64,000 bases of DNA, taken from positions 186,001 to 250,000 of the forward strand of contig NZ_JABRWH010000001.1 of NCBI RefSeq assembly GCF_013248975.1, given 5' to 3'. A program made the translations under genes and the position numbers. The notes below the pieces were generated by a model that saw only the letters and a program-made list of their open reading frames with translations, did no database searches and was not told the DNA's origin. Source of the stretch: Neobacillus endophyticus (GTDB taxonomy: Bacteria > Bacillota > Bacilli > Bacillales > Cytobacillaceae). Shown piece after piece: positions 17,288-28,644 of the stretch (its first letter is position 1; each line of letters starts with the position of its first letter).

Positions 17288-18000
17288 TCTGTCTTAGGTT
17301 CCTCCAGTTTGTAGCCTAGTCCACGTACTGTTTTGATATAGACTGGCCTTTTGGTTTCTACTTCAATCTTTTCCCTTAAATGAGAAATATGTACATCCAC
17401 AATTCTAGTATCGCCAGCAAAGTCATAATTCCAGACAGCACTTAACAATTGATCGCGGGTAAGGACACGCCCTTTATTTTGAGCAAGATATAAAAGTAAT
17501 TCAAATTCCTTTAACGTTAATTCAAGAAGATCTTCATTGAAATAGGCCTCATATTTTTCAGGATAGATCAAAAGTTTTCCAATTTGAATTTGGTCATTCT
17601 CATTTTCATTTTCATTTTCTATAACAGCCTGAGTCTGTGTTCTTCTAAGTATTGCTTTCACCCTTGCAATGACCTCTCTAGGGCTGAATGGTTTGACCAT
17701 ATAATCATCCGCCCCAAGTTCAAGACCTAGTATTTTATCAAATTCATCGTCTTTGGCAGTTAACATTAAAATAGGTGTCATGATTCTATCCTGTCTAAGT
17801 TGCTTGCATACTTCCATTCCATCCATTTTAGGAAGCATAAGATCTAGGACGATGATATCTGGCGCCTCTGTTTCCGCCAATCGTTTTCCCTCTTCTCCAT
17901 CCATTGCAGTAATCACATCAAAACCAGCCTGCTTCAAATTGTATTGCAGTAAAGTGACAATTGATTGTTCATCATCAACAACAAGTATTTTATTTTTCAT
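17284..18000 (-). CDS. phoP: Phosphate response regulator PhoP
   Basis: OmpR-family regulator, 238 residues. The receiver domain starts KILVVDDEQSIVTLL, with phospho-acceptor Asp in IIVLDLMLPKMDG and Lys in VKPFSPREV. The winged-helix domain ends in IVDVHISHLREKIE...YIKTVRGLGYKLEEP. The long open frame extends upstream to 18177, but GGGGGAAATT before the ATG at 17998-18000 and alignment with PhoP start sites support this start. An unusual run of alternating N and E (NENENEND) forms the interdomain linker. Confidence 0.97.
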   Translation of the reverse strand: MKNKILVVDDEQSIVTLLQYNLKQAGFDVITAMDGEEGKRLAETEAPDIIVLDLMLPKMDGMEVCKQLRQDRIMTPILMLTAKDDEFDKILGLELGADDYMVKPFSPREVIARVKAILRRTQTQAVIENENENENDQIQIGKLLIYPEKYEAYFNEDLLELTLKEFELLLYLAQNKGRVLTRDQLLSAVWNYDFAGDTRIVDVHISHLREKIEVETKRPVYIKTVRGLGYKLEEPKTE

Positions 18001-18186
18001 AATTTCCCCCATAACTTTATTTACCTCCATTATATATACAAGCAATAAAGATAAGCTAGTGTTATAGGTTGTTGGGGCATTTTTTTGAAAAATTAACAAA
18101 TGAGGTTTATTTATGTAAAATGATTCCGAACTGAGGAAAATGAGTGAGTGATTGATTTCGAGGCTTTTACAATACACGCAGGATTT

Positions 18187-18231
18187 TCATGAGGACAAGA
18201 ATCGGCATCTTTTTATGTACTGTCCTCATGA
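18187..18231. repeat. Inverted repeat between phoP and the MaoC-like gene
   Basis: Eleven-base perfect arms TCATGAGGACA/TGTCCTCATGA with a 23-base loop. No T run follows on either strand at the right place, so a simple terminator is doubtful. It may be a regulatory or protein-binding dyad upstream of phoP. Confidence 0.45.
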
Positions 18232-18262
18232 ATTTTGCGATGAGCGCGGAAATATCTTTTTT

Positions 18263-18739
18263 TTAAAAATTCTCCAATACTTTCCCATAAAATTCTTCTA
18301 ATCGATGAGGTGGACAGACTTTGATTTTTCCATTTATGACAGTTTCTTTGTTTTCATTTGTTCCTAATATGCTGATAACGATTGTATGCTGGCTGCGGTT
18401 TACATCGATTACCTCCAAAAGCAACTCGACTGTACCGTAGTGATAAACCGGTTTTGGAAATTCAATTTCATGACTTAAAATGTGACTTCCCGGGCCTGGC
18501 AAATATTTCGAGACTGCTGAAGTAATCATACCTGTCAACATAATGCTCGGGACTATTGGTTTTTTAAATGGAGTTTGCGAGGCATAGTCATGCTGAATAT
18601 AGAGCGGATTCGCATCATCAGTGAGCCCTAAATAAAGAAGAAGATCTTTGTCCTCGATTTTTTCCGTTATTGATAACTTTTCCCCTACTGAAATTTCCTC
18701 GATTTTTCTGCCAAGTTTACGCTTTTTGCCCAAAAGCAT
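18263..18739 (-). CDS. MaoC-like hotdog-fold protein
   Basis: 158-residue single hotdog domain of the MaoC/(R)-enoyl-CoA hydratase type; the segment LGLTDDANPLYIQHDYA corresponds to the catalytic loop of PhaJ-like hydratases. The loop usually reads D-x-N-P-x-H. Here Asp42 is present but the histidine position is Tyr47, so classical hydratase activity is uncertain. The C-terminal half (LPGPGSHILSHEIEFPKPVYHYGTVEL) is family-typical. It lies between mdh and phoP, a neighbourhood also seen in other Bacilli. The substrate is unknown; a role in acyl-CoA metabolism is inference. Confidence 0.8.
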   Translation of the reverse strand: MLLGKKRKLGRKIEEISVGEKLSITEKIEDKDLLLYLGLTDDANPLYIQHDYASQTPFKKPIVPSIMLTGMITSAVSKYLPGPGSHILSHEIEFPKPVYHYGTVELLLEVIDVNRSQHTIVISILGTNENKETVINGKIKVCPPHRLEEFYGKVLENF

Positions 18740-18782
18740 AGTACCTATCCCCTTTTGTAAGCGATTTCATTCATGCCAATTA

Positions 18783-18813
18783 GAAAATCCGGAGTTCCCT
18801 CACTCCGAATTTC
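18783..18813 (-). terminator. mdh (citZ-icd-mdh) terminator
   Basis: ATTCGGAGT/ACTCCGGAT hairpin (18787-18795, 18802-18810) followed by TTTTCT on the minus strand. Confidence 0.75.
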
Positions 18814-18821
18814 CATTTTGT

Positions 18822-19760
18822 TTATACTAAAACTTGCATTACATTCCGAACAGAATCTGCTGATTTATCCAAAGCAGCCTTTTCTTCTGGTGTAAGTTGA
18901 AGCTCGATTATCTTTTCAATTCCGTTAGCTCCAAGAATGGTTGGAACACCAAGGTAAATACCGTCATAACCAAATTCGCCTTCCAAATAGGCAATAGAAG
19001 GAATGACGCGGCGCTGGTCTTTTAAGATTGCTTCACACATTTCAACTAAAGATGCTGCAGGAGCATAGTATGCGCTTCCATTGCCAAGAAGGTTAACGAT
19101 TTCACCGCCGCCTTTTCTTGTCCGCTCAACAATCGCTTCCAAACGTTCTTTTGGAATCAGTGTTTCTAACGGGATACCGCCTGCATATGAATAGCGCACA
19201 AGTGGAACCATGTCATCTCCATGACCGCCTAAAACAAAGCCGGTAATATCCTTAACCGAAAGGTTTAATTCTTGTGCTACAAATGTACGGAAACGGGCTG
19301 TGTCAAGAACCCCTGATTGACCGATGACACGATTTTTAGGGAAGCCAGACTCTTTAAATACCGTGTAAGTCATTGCATCTACTGGGTTTGTTAATACAAC
19401 AATGATGGAGTTTGGAGAATACTTCGCAATCTGCTGGGTTACACTTTTCATTACTTTTTGATTGGTTTGTACTAAGTCGTCACGGCTCATGCCTGGTTTA
19501 CGGGCAATACCAGCTGTGATCACGACAATGTCAGAATCTTGAGTATCTTCGTAATTGGAGGTGCCAAGAATGTTAGCGTCAAAGCCTTGAACAGGGCTTG
19601 CTTCCAGCATGTCTAAAGCTTTTCCTTTAGTCGGATTTTCCATCTGCGGAATATCCACTAACACAACATCTCCAAGTTCTTTTTGGGCAAGTAAAAATGC
19701 CGTTGTTGCTCCAGTAAATCCCCCGCCAATTACAGAGATCTTTTTACGTTTTAGTGACAT
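18822..19760 (-). CDS. mdh: Malate dehydrogenase
   Basis: NAD-dependent interconversion of malate and oxaloacetate in the TCA cycle. It is 312 residues with the LDH-type fold of Bacillus MDH. The Rossmann motif is [10 protein letters not shown] (residues 12-21), the coenzyme/substrate loop [11 protein letters not shown], and the active-site His lies in [14 protein letters not shown]. The substrate loop arginines ([14 protein letters not shown]) are as in malate-specific enzymes. It is the last gene of citZ-icd-mdh; the gap to icd is 77 bases and a terminator follows. Confidence 0.97.
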   Translation of the reverse strand: MSLKRKKISVIGGGFTGATTAFLLAQKELGDVVLVDIPQMENPTKGKALDMLEASPVQGFDANILGTSNYEDTQDSDIVVITAGIARKPGMSRDDLVQTNQKVMKSVTQQIAKYSPNSIIVVLTNPVDAMTYTVFKESGFPKNRVIGQSGVLDTARFRTFVAQELNLSVKDITGFVLGGHGDDMVPLVRYSYAGGIPLETLIPKERLEAIVERTRKGGGEIVNLLGNGSAYYAPAASLVEMCEAILKDQRRVIPSIAYLEGEFGYDGIYLGVPTILGANGIEKIIELQLTPEEKAALDKSADSVRNVMQVLV

Positions 19761-19837
19761 AATAGTTCTCCCCTTTATTCGTAATGATTATTAGAATGGG
19801 CTGAACATATATGTCAGCCCATTACTGCCAGAAGGAA

Positions 19838-21106
19838 TTACTCCATGTTTTTAATTAACTCGTCACCAAACTCAGAAGTTTTCACTTCAGTTGCCCCATC
19901 CATTAAGCGGGCAAAGTCGTATGTTACTACTTTTGATGCAATCGTTTTTTCCATTGATTTTGTAATTAATTTAGCAGCTTCATTCCAGCCAAGGTGCTCA
20001 AGCATTAGGACACCTGATAAAATTACGGAAGAAGGATTTACTTTATCCAAACCTGCATACTTCGGAGCAGTACCATGAGTTGCTTCGAAGATGGCATGGC
20101 CAGTTTCATAGTTAATGTTTGCACCTGGTGCAATACCGATACCGCCAACTTGAGCTGCAAGAGCATCAGAAATGTAGTCTCCGTTCAGGTTCATTGTTGC
20201 CACTACATCAAACTCGCGAGGACGAGTAAGGATTTGTTGAAGGAAAATATCCGCAATTGCGTCTTTAACGATAATTTTGCCTGCTGCTTCAGCTTCATCT
20301 TGCGCTTTATTCGCAGCATCAGCACCTTGTTCAGCTTTAATACGGTCATATTGAGCCCAAGTAAATACTTTATCGCCAAATTCTTGCTCAGCTAGCTCGT
20401 AAGCCCAGTTTTTGAAAGCTCCCTCAGTAAATTTCATGATATTTCCTTTATGCACGATCGTAAGGGATTTACGGCCTTCTTTGATGGCATAATTAATCGC
20501 AGAACGAACAAGACGTTTTGTACCTTCTGCAGAAATAGGTTTAATACCAATACCTGAAGTCTCAGGGAATCTAATCTTCTTAACGCCCATTTCATTTTGT
20601 AAGAATTCGATCACTTTCTTTACTTCGTCAGAACCTTGTGCATATTCAATACCCGCATAAATATCTTCCGTATTTTCACGGAAAATTACCATATCAGTAT
20701 CCTGAGGGCGTTTAACTGGAGATGGTACTCCTTCAAACCATCTAACAGGACGCAGGCAAACAAATAAATCTAATTCTTGTCTTAAGGCAACATTTAATGA
20801 ACGGATGCCGCCGCCAACTGGAGTGGTTAATGGACCTTTGATGGCAATCAAATATTCATTGATCACATCTAGCGTTTCCTGTGGAAGCCACTCACCTGTT
20901 TGGTTAAAAGCTTTTTCCCCTGCAAAAACTTCCTTCCAAACAATTTTGCGCTCACCTTTATAAGCTTTCTCAACAGCTGCATCTAGCACTCTGTAAGATG
21001 CTGCCCAAATGTCTGGACCTGTGCCGTCTCCTTCGATAAAAGGAATAATCGGATTGTTTGGAACATTTAAAACCCCATTAGTAACTGTAATTTTTTCTCC
21101 TTGCAT
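19838..21106 (-). CDS. icd: Isocitrate dehydrogenase (NADP)
   Basis: Oxidatively decarboxylates isocitrate to 2-oxoglutarate. It has 422 residues, one fewer than B. subtilis Icd (423). [13 protein letters not shown] is near the N-terminus. The [20 protein letters not shown] substrate loop, [17 protein letters not shown], and the NADP-binding HGTAPKYAG segment follow. The start [19 protein letters not shown] is chosen because AGGAGGG precedes its ATG; the longer open frame upstream lacks family similarity. Middle gene of the citZ-icd-mdh operon. Confidence 0.97.
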   Translation of the reverse strand: MQGEKITVTNGVLNVPNNPIIPFIEGDGTGPDIWAASYRVLDAAVEKAYKGERKIVWKEVFAGEKAFNQTGEWLPQETLDVINEYLIAIKGPLTTPVGGGIRSLNVALRQELDLFVCLRPVRWFEGVPSPVKRPQDTDMVIFRENTEDIYAGIEYAQGSDEVKKVIEFLQNEMGVKKIRFPETSGIGIKPISAEGTKRLVRSAINYAIKEGRKSLTIVHKGNIMKFTEGAFKNWAYELAEQEFGDKVFTWAQYDRIKAEQGADAANKAQDEAEAAGKIIVKDAIADIFLQQILTRPREFDVVATMNLNGDYISDALAAQVGGIGIAPGANINYETGHAIFEATHGTAPKYAGLDKVNPSSVILSGVLMLEHLGWNEAAKLITKSMEKTIASKVVTYDFARLMDGATEVKTSEFGDELIKNME

Positions 21107-21229
21107 TGTTGTATTCCCTCCTATGTTATGTAAAAGACAATCACTGAACCAAAGGTTAGCGAGCGAAAAGCCCCTAACCCTTGATTCATACATTCTTATT
21201 GAAACAATTTTTTGACAAATTGTAAACTA

Positions 21230-22348
21230 TTAACCCCTTTGGGCGATTGGAACGTATTTTTGCATTCCAGGGCCCGTATATTCTGCACGAGGACGAATGA
21301 GGCGGTTATTTTCATATTGCTCAAGAATATGAGCCAGCCAGCCGGATACACGGCTAACCGCAAAGATTGGAGTCATTAAATCATGATCAATCCCTAAGCT
21401 GTGATAAACGGATGCAGAATAGAAATCAACGTTTGGCGGTAATTTCTTTTCACCGGTCACGATGCTTTCAATTTTAACTGACATTTCATACCAGTATGGT
21501 TCACCAGTTAATTCTGTCAATTTTTTAGACATTTCTTTTAGGTGCTTTGCACGAGGGTCGCCTTGGCGGTATACTCTGTGGCCAAAGCCCATGATTTTTT
21601 CTTTCTTGCTTAGCTTTTCACGAATATATGGATCCACATTTTCAAGTGTACCTATTTCAGAAAGCATTTTCATTACGGCTTCGTTTGCTCCTCCGTGTAG
21701 AGGACCTTTTAATGCGCCGATTGCAGCTGTAATTCCGGAATAAACATCTGAAAGGGTTGCAACACAGACACGTGCTGTAAATGTTGACGCATTCAATTCA
21801 TGGTCAGCATGGAGCACAAGCGCCTTATTAATGGCTTCCTCTGCAATTTTCTCAGGTTCTTTTCCAGTTAACATATACAAGAAATTCGCTGCAAAGCTTA
21901 AATCCTTTCTTGGAGCTATTGGATTCAAACCTTTTCTTACACGGGCAAATGTAGCGACGATTGTAGGCATTTTTGCTTGGAGGCGAATGGCTTTGCGGAA
22001 ATTCGCTGCTGGTTCCATTACATCTGCTTCTTCGTCATATAATCCTAATAAGGACACTGCAGATCGAAGCGCTGCCATTGGATGTACTTTTTGAATAGGA
22101 TACATACGGAAATGCTCAATAACTTCTTGTGGCAGAGCAGCATTTTCAGACAGCTCTTTTTTCAATTCAGCCAATTGTTCCGCATTAGGCAATTTAAGAT
22201 GCCACAGTAAATAAATCACTTCTTCAAAGCTGGCATTTACAGCCAAATCATCAATGTTATATCCAACATACGTCAGCGTGTCATCAATAATTGAGCTAAT
22301 TGAGGAAGTTGTTGCCACTACCCCTTCAAGACCGCGAGTTACTGTCAT
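21230..22348 (-). CDS. citZ: Citrate synthase (major, CitZ)
   Basis: Condenses oxaloacetate and acetyl-CoA. The 372-residue protein has catalytic motifs LHADHELNAST (His), GPLHGGANEAV (His), and MGFGHRVYRQGDPRAKHLK. A final substrate arginine lies in NRLIRPRAEY. It begins MTVTRGLEGVVA after AGGAGAG. It is first in the TCA operon; the 323-base upstream gap carries a near-perfect cre site, consistent with the CcpA control known for B. subtilis citZ. I did not find a convincing CcpC dyad. Confidence 0.97.
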   Translation of the reverse strand: MTVTRGLEGVVATTSSISSIIDDTLTYVGYNIDDLAVNASFEEVIYLLWHLKLPNAEQLAELKKELSENAALPQEVIEHFRMYPIQKVHPMAALRSAVSLLGLYDEEADVMEPAANFRKAIRLQAKMPTIVATFARVRKGLNPIAPRKDLSFAANFLYMLTGKEPEKIAEEAINKALVLHADHELNASTFTARVCVATLSDVYSGITAAIGALKGPLHGGANEAVMKMLSEIGTLENVDPYIREKLSKKEKIMGFGHRVYRQGDPRAKHLKEMSKKLTELTGEPYWYEMSVKIESIVTGEKKLPPNVDFYSASVYHSLGIDHDLMTPIFAVSRVSGWLAHILEQYENNRLIRPRAEYTGPGMQKYVPIAQRG

Positions 22349-22671
22349 AATGAATCTCTCCTTCTAATATTAATTTCCCCATTACCCGTTTTCTTAAAAA
22401 CTTCTTTTGAAGCTGGAAATAATTTCTTAATCCAGCTAATTTAGCTGAAAGGTTTTGCTGTCCATTTTGACTGAGCGTTTACTCGAAATCAAGCTCAGTA
22501 ATGTATCCCCTTTCATTCATGTGAATAAATAATTATTTTACATGCAATTCAGTATTTCGATATGTTTTATGTAAAATAGGATTTGATTACAAGCCTATTA
22601 TAAACAAAAATCAAATTTTTGTGAACGAAAAGGAATTGAAAAATACAAAAAAATATTATTTTACAAAAAAT
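22349..22671 (-). promoter_or_regulatory. Upstream region of citZ
   Basis: A 323-base AT-rich gap between ytwI and citZ. Besides the cre-like site at 22501-22516 it contains several TTTTACAT/ATGTAAAAT stretches on either strand that could hold -10 elements. I could not fix one promoter. No small gene is visible. Confidence 0.5.
22501..22516 (-). promoter_or_regulatory. cre-like CcpA site upstream of citZ
   Basis: ATGAAAGGGGATACAT on the minus strand matches WTGNAARCGNWWWCAW at all specified positions but one (G for the central C). Confidence 0.55.
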
Positions 22672-23133
22672 CTAGCCAAAAAGCCCAACAATTTTCATGA
22701 CTGTATACGCAATTCCTGCGCCAATTAATGGGCCTACTGCAACTCCTTTAAAAATAGAGACAGAAAGAATCGTCCCAAGCACCAATGCTGTTGTAATCTG
22801 GGGATCATCAGCTAATAGCTTCACACCTCCCTTTGCCAATAATGCAACTGCCATTCCAGAAATTAATGCAATCCAGGCATAATATGATTTAAAGGCTGCT
22901 GTTAAATCCTTAAAACCAATGTCACCGCTCGCGATTGGCGCCAAAACGGCAATCGTTATGATGGTCACTCCCCAGTTGATCCCCTTTGACTGAAGCAATC
23001 CAAATGCCTTGTCACTCATTCCGCCTATCTTTAATAAAAGTAACACTAAAATAGCAATCATCAGCGAGCTATTTTTTGCTAAAAATCCAATGACTAATAA
23101 AAGTATTAGAAATAGTATTGATTCATTTAACAT
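22672..23133 (-). CDS. ytwI: UPF0756/DUF441 membrane protein YtwI
   Basis: 153-residue hydrophobic protein of the DUF441 family. About four to five membrane segments are visible: ESILFLILLLVIGFLA (about 4-19), LMIAILVLLLLKIGG, GVTIITIAVLAPIASG, YYAWIALISGMAVALLA, and the Gly-rich C-terminus VGPLIGAGIAYTVMKIVG. The function is not known. It occupies the conserved position between citZ and ytvI and runs divergently from ytvI. Confidence 0.88.
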   Translation of the reverse strand: MLNESILFLILLLVIGFLAKNSSLMIAILVLLLLKIGGMSDKAFGLLQSKGINWGVTIITIAVLAPIASGDIGFKDLTAAFKSYYAWIALISGMAVALLAKGGVKLLADDPQITTALVLGTILSVSIFKGVAVGPLIGAGIAYTVMKIVGLFG

Positions 23134-23357
23134 ATTTTAGTTCATTCCTTCGAAGCGAATTATTTTCATATAATTTTTCAAGAGAAATAAAAAAATGAAT
23201 ATTTCACTAAAATTCATTTGAAGTTTATTAAACCCTTCCTGCCAACCATTTGTTTTTTATCTTTAAATCATATGGAAAATTATGCGAAGGTGTTAATAAA
23301 ATGGTAAACTATAGGTATACATATGAACGTTTTTCTATACAGATTGGAGGCCGTTTT

Positions 23358-24476
23358 TTGAACTTTGTATATATTCACAGAACCGTACGATTTTTAATTG
23401 TTATTTGTTCGATCGTTCTGGGGCTTTATATTTTTTATCAATTATCAAAAGTGACGTACCCATTTTTGATCGGCATTATTATTGCCTTTATGATGAACCC
23501 GCTTGTTAATTTATTTGAAAATAAATTAAGAATGCCACGTGTGCTAGCCGTTTTTATTTCACTGATCCTTATTATCGCCATTTTTGCCGGGTTAGTGACC
23601 TTGCTAGTAGCAGAAATTGTTACAGGAGCGAATTATTTAGCAAATGTTGTACCGGATCATCTTGATACCATTATTAACTATATTGAGAATTTCATCGCCG
23701 ACCAAATTTTGCCGCTTTACAACCATTTAACGAGTGTATTTAATAAGCTGGATGCCGGTCAGCAAAATACCATCATGACAAATATTCAAAATGTAGGGAA
23801 AAACGTCGCTACAACTGTCGGTTCCTTTATTCAAAACTTGTTCTTAAAAATCCCTAATATCATTTCATGGATTCCTGGGGCTGCCACCCTGCTGATTTTC
23901 TCTTTATTAGCTACTTTTTTTATCAGCAAAGATTGGTACAAGCTTTCAACTATAGCTAGTAAAATACTACCTAAAAAGGCAAAGTCCAGTGGTAAAACCG
24001 TATTTATCGATTTAAAAAAGGCACTGTTCGGCTTTCTTAAAGCACAAGTAACACTTATCTCGATTACTGCTGTGATTATTTTAATCGGGCTGCTCATTTT
24101 GCGAGTAGATTATGCCATTACTATCGCTTTAATTACCGGTTTTGTAGAACTTCTTCCTTATATCGGCACTGGTATTGTCTTTATTCCCTGGATTGGCTAT
24201 GAAGTAATTGGCGGTGATACACCTCTTGCCATTGGACTTGGCGTTCTATTTATCATCGTAATCGTGCAGAGACAGATTATCGAACCAAAAATCTTATCAT
24301 CCAATATCGGACTAGACCCGCTCGCAACTTTATTCGCATTATTTATGGGCTATAAACTAATAGGATTTTTAGGACTGATTGTGGGTCCCGTAACTTTGGT
24401 TATTATCGGAACACTTTATCGCGCCAAAGTTTTTCACGATTTATGGGCATTTATAATAGGCAAAAATGAAGCATAG
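23358..24476 (+). CDS. ytvI: AI-2E family permease YtvI (sporulation membrane protein)
   Basis: 372 residues, an eight-helix membrane protein of the AI-2E/PerM family. TM segments begin at about residue 10 (FLIVICSIVLGLYIFYQL), with TYPFLIGIIIAFMMNPLVN next. The C-terminal GLDPLATLFALFMGYKLIGFLGLIVGPV signature is present. B. subtilis YtvI is linked to sporulation; the transported substrate is unknown. The start is TTG at 23358-23360, seven bases after GGAGG, giving a length equal to B. subtilis YtvI. The in-frame ATG 36 codons upstream has no ribosome-binding site. Confidence 0.88.
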   Translation: MNFVYIHRTVRFLIVICSIVLGLYIFYQLSKVTYPFLIGIIIAFMMNPLVNLFENKLRMPRVLAVFISLILIIAIFAGLVTLLVAEIVTGANYLANVVPDHLDTIINYIENFIADQILPLYNHLTSVFNKLDAGQQNTIMTNIQNVGKNVATTVGSFIQNLFLKIPNIISWIPGAATLLIFSLLATFFISKDWYKLSTIASKILPKKAKSSGKTVFIDLKKALFGFLKAQVTLISITAVIILIGLLILRVDYAITIALITGFVELLPYIGTGIVFIPWIGYEVIGGDTPLAIGLGVLFIIVIVQRQIIEPKILSSNIGLDPLATLFALFMGYKLIGFLGLIVGPVTLVIIGTLYRAKVFHDLWAFIIGKNEA

Positions 24477-24484
24477 GTCTCAAA

Positions 24485-24525
24485 AAAAAAACGCCAACTT
24501 CATATCTGAAGTTGACGTTTTTTTG
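24485..24525. terminator. Bidirectional terminator between ytvI and pyk
   Basis: AACGCCAACTTCA/TGAAGTTGACGTT hairpin flanked by an A run and a T run, serving two convergent genes. Confidence 0.85.
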
Positions 24526-24529
24526 AGAT

Positions 24530-26293
24530 CTACAGGACACTTGCATGGCCGTTATAAATAACCCCTCTTATGGCATCGACAGTAATCTCCTGACCTTCTT
24601 TAAACAAGGTAAGAGCATTCTCAACCCCAACTATAACAGGGATACCAAGGTTTAGGCCAACTACCGCTGCATGGCTCGTTAAGCCACCCTCCTGGGTGAT
24701 AAGTGCAGCACATTTTTCGATAGCTGGAACCATTTCACGATCAGATCCAATCGTAACTAGAATGGAACCCGCTTTTGCTTTTTCTATTGCTTCTTTTGCA
24801 TCATGGGCAATGACAACTTTTCCAAAAGCTGTCTTACGGCCGATTCCTTGTGCTTTAATAATCACGTCACCAACTACATGAATCTTCATTAAATTGGTTG
24901 AACCTGCTTCGCCTACAGGGACACCTGCTGTAATGACAACCAAATCACCATGTTTCACAATTCCGCTATTTAGGCTCTCTTCTACTGCGATATCAAGCAT
25001 TTCATCAGTTGTTTTTGCTACTTGACCAAGCTGCGGATAAACACCCCACACAAGAGATAAACGGCGGCAGACAGAGTCATTTGAAGTAACGGCAACGATA
25101 TTTGCCTTTGGACGGTACTTAGAAATCATCCGGGCAGTATGACCGCTTTCAGTAGGAGTAATAATTGATTTGACTTCTAAATTTAATGCTGTATGGGCAA
25201 CAGATTGTCCAATTGCATCCGTTAAATTATGTTCTGTATCTTTGCTGCGGTTTGATAAAATTTCTTTATGATCCAGCGCTTGCTCGGCTCTTAAAGCAAT
25301 ATTATGCATGGTTTGAACTGCCTCTACCGGATAAAGTCCAGCAGCTGTTTCACCAGAAAGCATGATGGCATCCGTTCCATCAAAAATCGCATTAGCAACA
25401 TCACTTGCTTCCGCACGAGTTGGACGAGGGTTTCTCTGCATGGAATCCAACATTTGTGTTGCGGTGATAACCGGTTTTCCATTTGCATTACATTTTTTAA
25501 TCAGCATTTTTTGAACAAGTGGTACTTCCTCTGCAGGAATTTCCACTCCAAGATCTCCGCGCGCTACCATTAAACCGTCTGAAACTTCAAGGATTTCATC
25601 AATGTTGTCAACGCCCTCTTGATTTTCAATTTTAGGTATAATGTGGATATGTGTAGCATTATTTTCTTCTAATAGCTGATGGATTTCTAGAACATCCTTG
25701 GCACGGCGGACAAATGATGCTGCGATAAAATCAATCCCCTGCTCAATTCCAAAAAGAATGTCCTTCTTATCTTTCTCAGTAATCCCAGGTAAATTTACCG
25801 ATACACCTGGAACATTAACGCCTTTTTTATTCTTTAAAGTACCACTGTTTAAAATTTTGGTTTGAATTTCATTTGCTGTTTTGTCTACACTTAAAACTTC
25901 AAGACCAATTAAACCGTCATCCAAAAGAATTTTTGATCCTACATGGACATCTTCCATTAAACCAGGATATGTAATTGAGAATTTCTCAGGAGTTCCTTCT
26001 ACTTCCACCATAGAAATTATAACGTTTTCTCCAGCTGTTAGCTCAATTGCTCCATTTTGCATGTTATGTGTCCGAATTTCAGGGCCTTTAGTATCAAGTA
26101 AAATGGCAACTGTTTTTCCTGTTCTTTCTGATGCTTCACGAATATTTTTGATCCGTATGCCATGTTCTTCATAATCACCATGGGAGAAATTTAAGCGAGC
26201 AACATTCATTCCTGAATTAATGAGTTGTGTTAATTTCTCTACGCTTTCACTTGCAGGTCCAATCGTACAAACGATTTTTGTTTTGCGCAGCAT
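24530..26293 (-). CDS. pyk: Pyruvate kinase with C-terminal PEP-utiliser domain
   Basis: Last step of glycolysis, PEP + ADP to pyruvate + ATP. It is 587 residues. [11 protein letters not shown] starts the barrel; active-site motifs include [16 protein letters not shown] and ATQMLDSM. An additional C-terminal domain (about 475-587) ends [21 protein letters not shown], the PEP-utilising enzyme mobile-domain sequence found in Bacillaceae pyruvate kinases. It follows pfkA by 77 bases; pfkA-pyk is the standard glycolytic operon. Confidence 0.97.
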   Translation of the reverse strand: MLRKTKIVCTIGPASESVEKLTQLINSGMNVARLNFSHGDYEEHGIRIKNIREASERTGKTVAILLDTKGPEIRTHNMQNGAIELTAGENVIISMVEVEGTPEKFSITYPGLMEDVHVGSKILLDDGLIGLEVLSVDKTANEIQTKILNSGTLKNKKGVNVPGVSVNLPGITEKDKKDILFGIEQGIDFIAASFVRRAKDVLEIHQLLEENNATHIHIIPKIENQEGVDNIDEILEVSDGLMVARGDLGVEIPAEEVPLVQKMLIKKCNANGKPVITATQMLDSMQRNPRPTRAEASDVANAIFDGTDAIMLSGETAAGLYPVEAVQTMHNIALRAEQALDHKEILSNRSKDTEHNLTDAIGQSVAHTALNLEVKSIITPTESGHTARMISKYRPKANIVAVTSNDSVCRRLSLVWGVYPQLGQVAKTTDEMLDIAVEESLNSGIVKHGDLVVITAGVPVGEAGSTNLMKIHVVGDVIIKAQGIGRKTAFGKVVIAHDAKEAIEKAKAGSILVTIGSDREMVPAIEKCAALITQEGGLTSHAAVVGLNLGIPVIVGVENALTLFKEGQEITVDAIRGVIYNGHASVL

Positions 26294-26370
26294 TGTTTTG
26301 CCTCCCTATTTGAAATGCGGCAAGCGCCTAAATCAGGCGCATCCGCAATCATCTTTCTTATTGTTAAGTA

Positions 26371-27645
<1,275 letters not shown>

Positions 27646-27668
27646 AAACGTGCCCTATTGGCACGTTT
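27646..27668 (-). terminator. accA terminator
   Basis: AAACGTGCC/GGCACGTTT hairpin followed by TTTTGTT on the minus strand, at the accA stop. Confidence 0.8.
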
Positions 27669-28644
27669 ATTGTACACCGATAAAATCCTTAACAAAATCA
27701 AATTCACCGATTTGTCTGAAACGATTGTAACGATCATCCATAAGCTCTTCTTCACTAAGTTTAAGAAGTTCCTGCAAAGAAGATACAAGGAATTTTTCAA
27801 TTTCTTCAGCTTGCTTCTTAATATCTTTATGAGCTCCACCTTTTACTTCAGGAATGATATCATCGATGATCCCTAATTCTTTTAAATCGGGTGCAGTAAT
27901 TTTCATGGATTCGGCTGCATTCTTAGCCAATCCGGAATCCTTCCAAAGAATCGCTGCTGCTCCTTCTGGAGAGATAACGGAGTATGTTGAGTTTTCCAGC
28001 ATATAAATCCGGTTACCTACACCTAATCCAAGTGCACCACCGCTGCCTCCTTCGCCAATAACGATGCAGACAACCGGTACTCTCAAGCCAGCCATTTCAA
28101 ACAGATTACGGGCGATTGCCTCACTTTGTCCCCGCTCTTCTGCTGCCTTTCCTGGATAAGCACCTTTTGTATCAATAAAACAAATAATCGGACGACCAAA
28201 TTTATCAGCCTGCTTCATTAACCTTAAAGCCTTGCGATATCCTTCAGGATGCGGCATGCCAAAGTTGCGTCGGATATTTTCCTTTGTATCTTTCCCTCTT
28301 TGGTGGCCAATAACGGTTACTGGCAAGCCTTTAAATTTTGCGATTCCGCCTACTATTGCTTCATCGTCGCCGAAATTGCGATCGCCATGACATTCAAAAA
28401 AATCATCGAACAAATTGGAAATGTAATCAAGTGTTGTCGGCCGATTCGCCAAACGAGCAATTTGGACCCGGTCCCATGGTTTCATATTTTCATATATATC
28501 GTTTTCCAGTTTTGCAAGCCGTGCTTCCAATTTGTTGATTTCGGAACTTAAATCAACATCCGTGCTTTGTGTAAACTCTTTCAATTCTGCAATCTTCTTA
28601 CGTAGCTCAACTAGCGGGCGCTCAAATTCCAATTCTCCTACCAC
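27667..28644 (-). CDS. accA: Acetyl-CoA carboxylase carboxyltransferase, alpha subunit
   Basis: Transfers the carboxyl from biotin to acetyl-CoA to make malonyl-CoA, together with AccD. 325 residues; the crotonase-like core includes [30 protein letters not shown] and the oxyanion segment [39 protein letters not shown]. The start is GTG at 28642-28644 after GGGGGTGAATTAAC. It overlaps accD by seven bases, so the subunits should be made in equal amounts. Confidence 0.97.
   Translation of the reverse strand: MVGELEFERPLVELRKKIAELKEFTQSTDVDLSSEINKLEARLAKLENDIYENMKPWDRVQIARLANRPTTLDYISNLFDDFFECHGDRNFGDDEAIVGGIAKFKGLPVTVIGHQRGKDTKENIRRNFGMPHPEGYRKALRLMKQADKFGRPIICFIDTKGAYPGKAAEERGQSEAIARNLFEMAGLRVPVVCIVIGEGGSGGALGLGVGNRIYMLENSTYSVISPEGAAAILWKDSGLAKNAAESMKITAPDLKELGIIDDIIPEVKGGAHKDIKKQAEEIEKFLVSSLQELLKLSEEELMDDRYNRFRQIGEFDFVKDFIGVQ

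Noticed and set aside
18001..18180. PhoP boxes upstream of phoP
   Set aside because: Only a single TTAACA-like hexamer is seen on the plus strand; the required tandem direct repeats at about 11-base spacing are absent.
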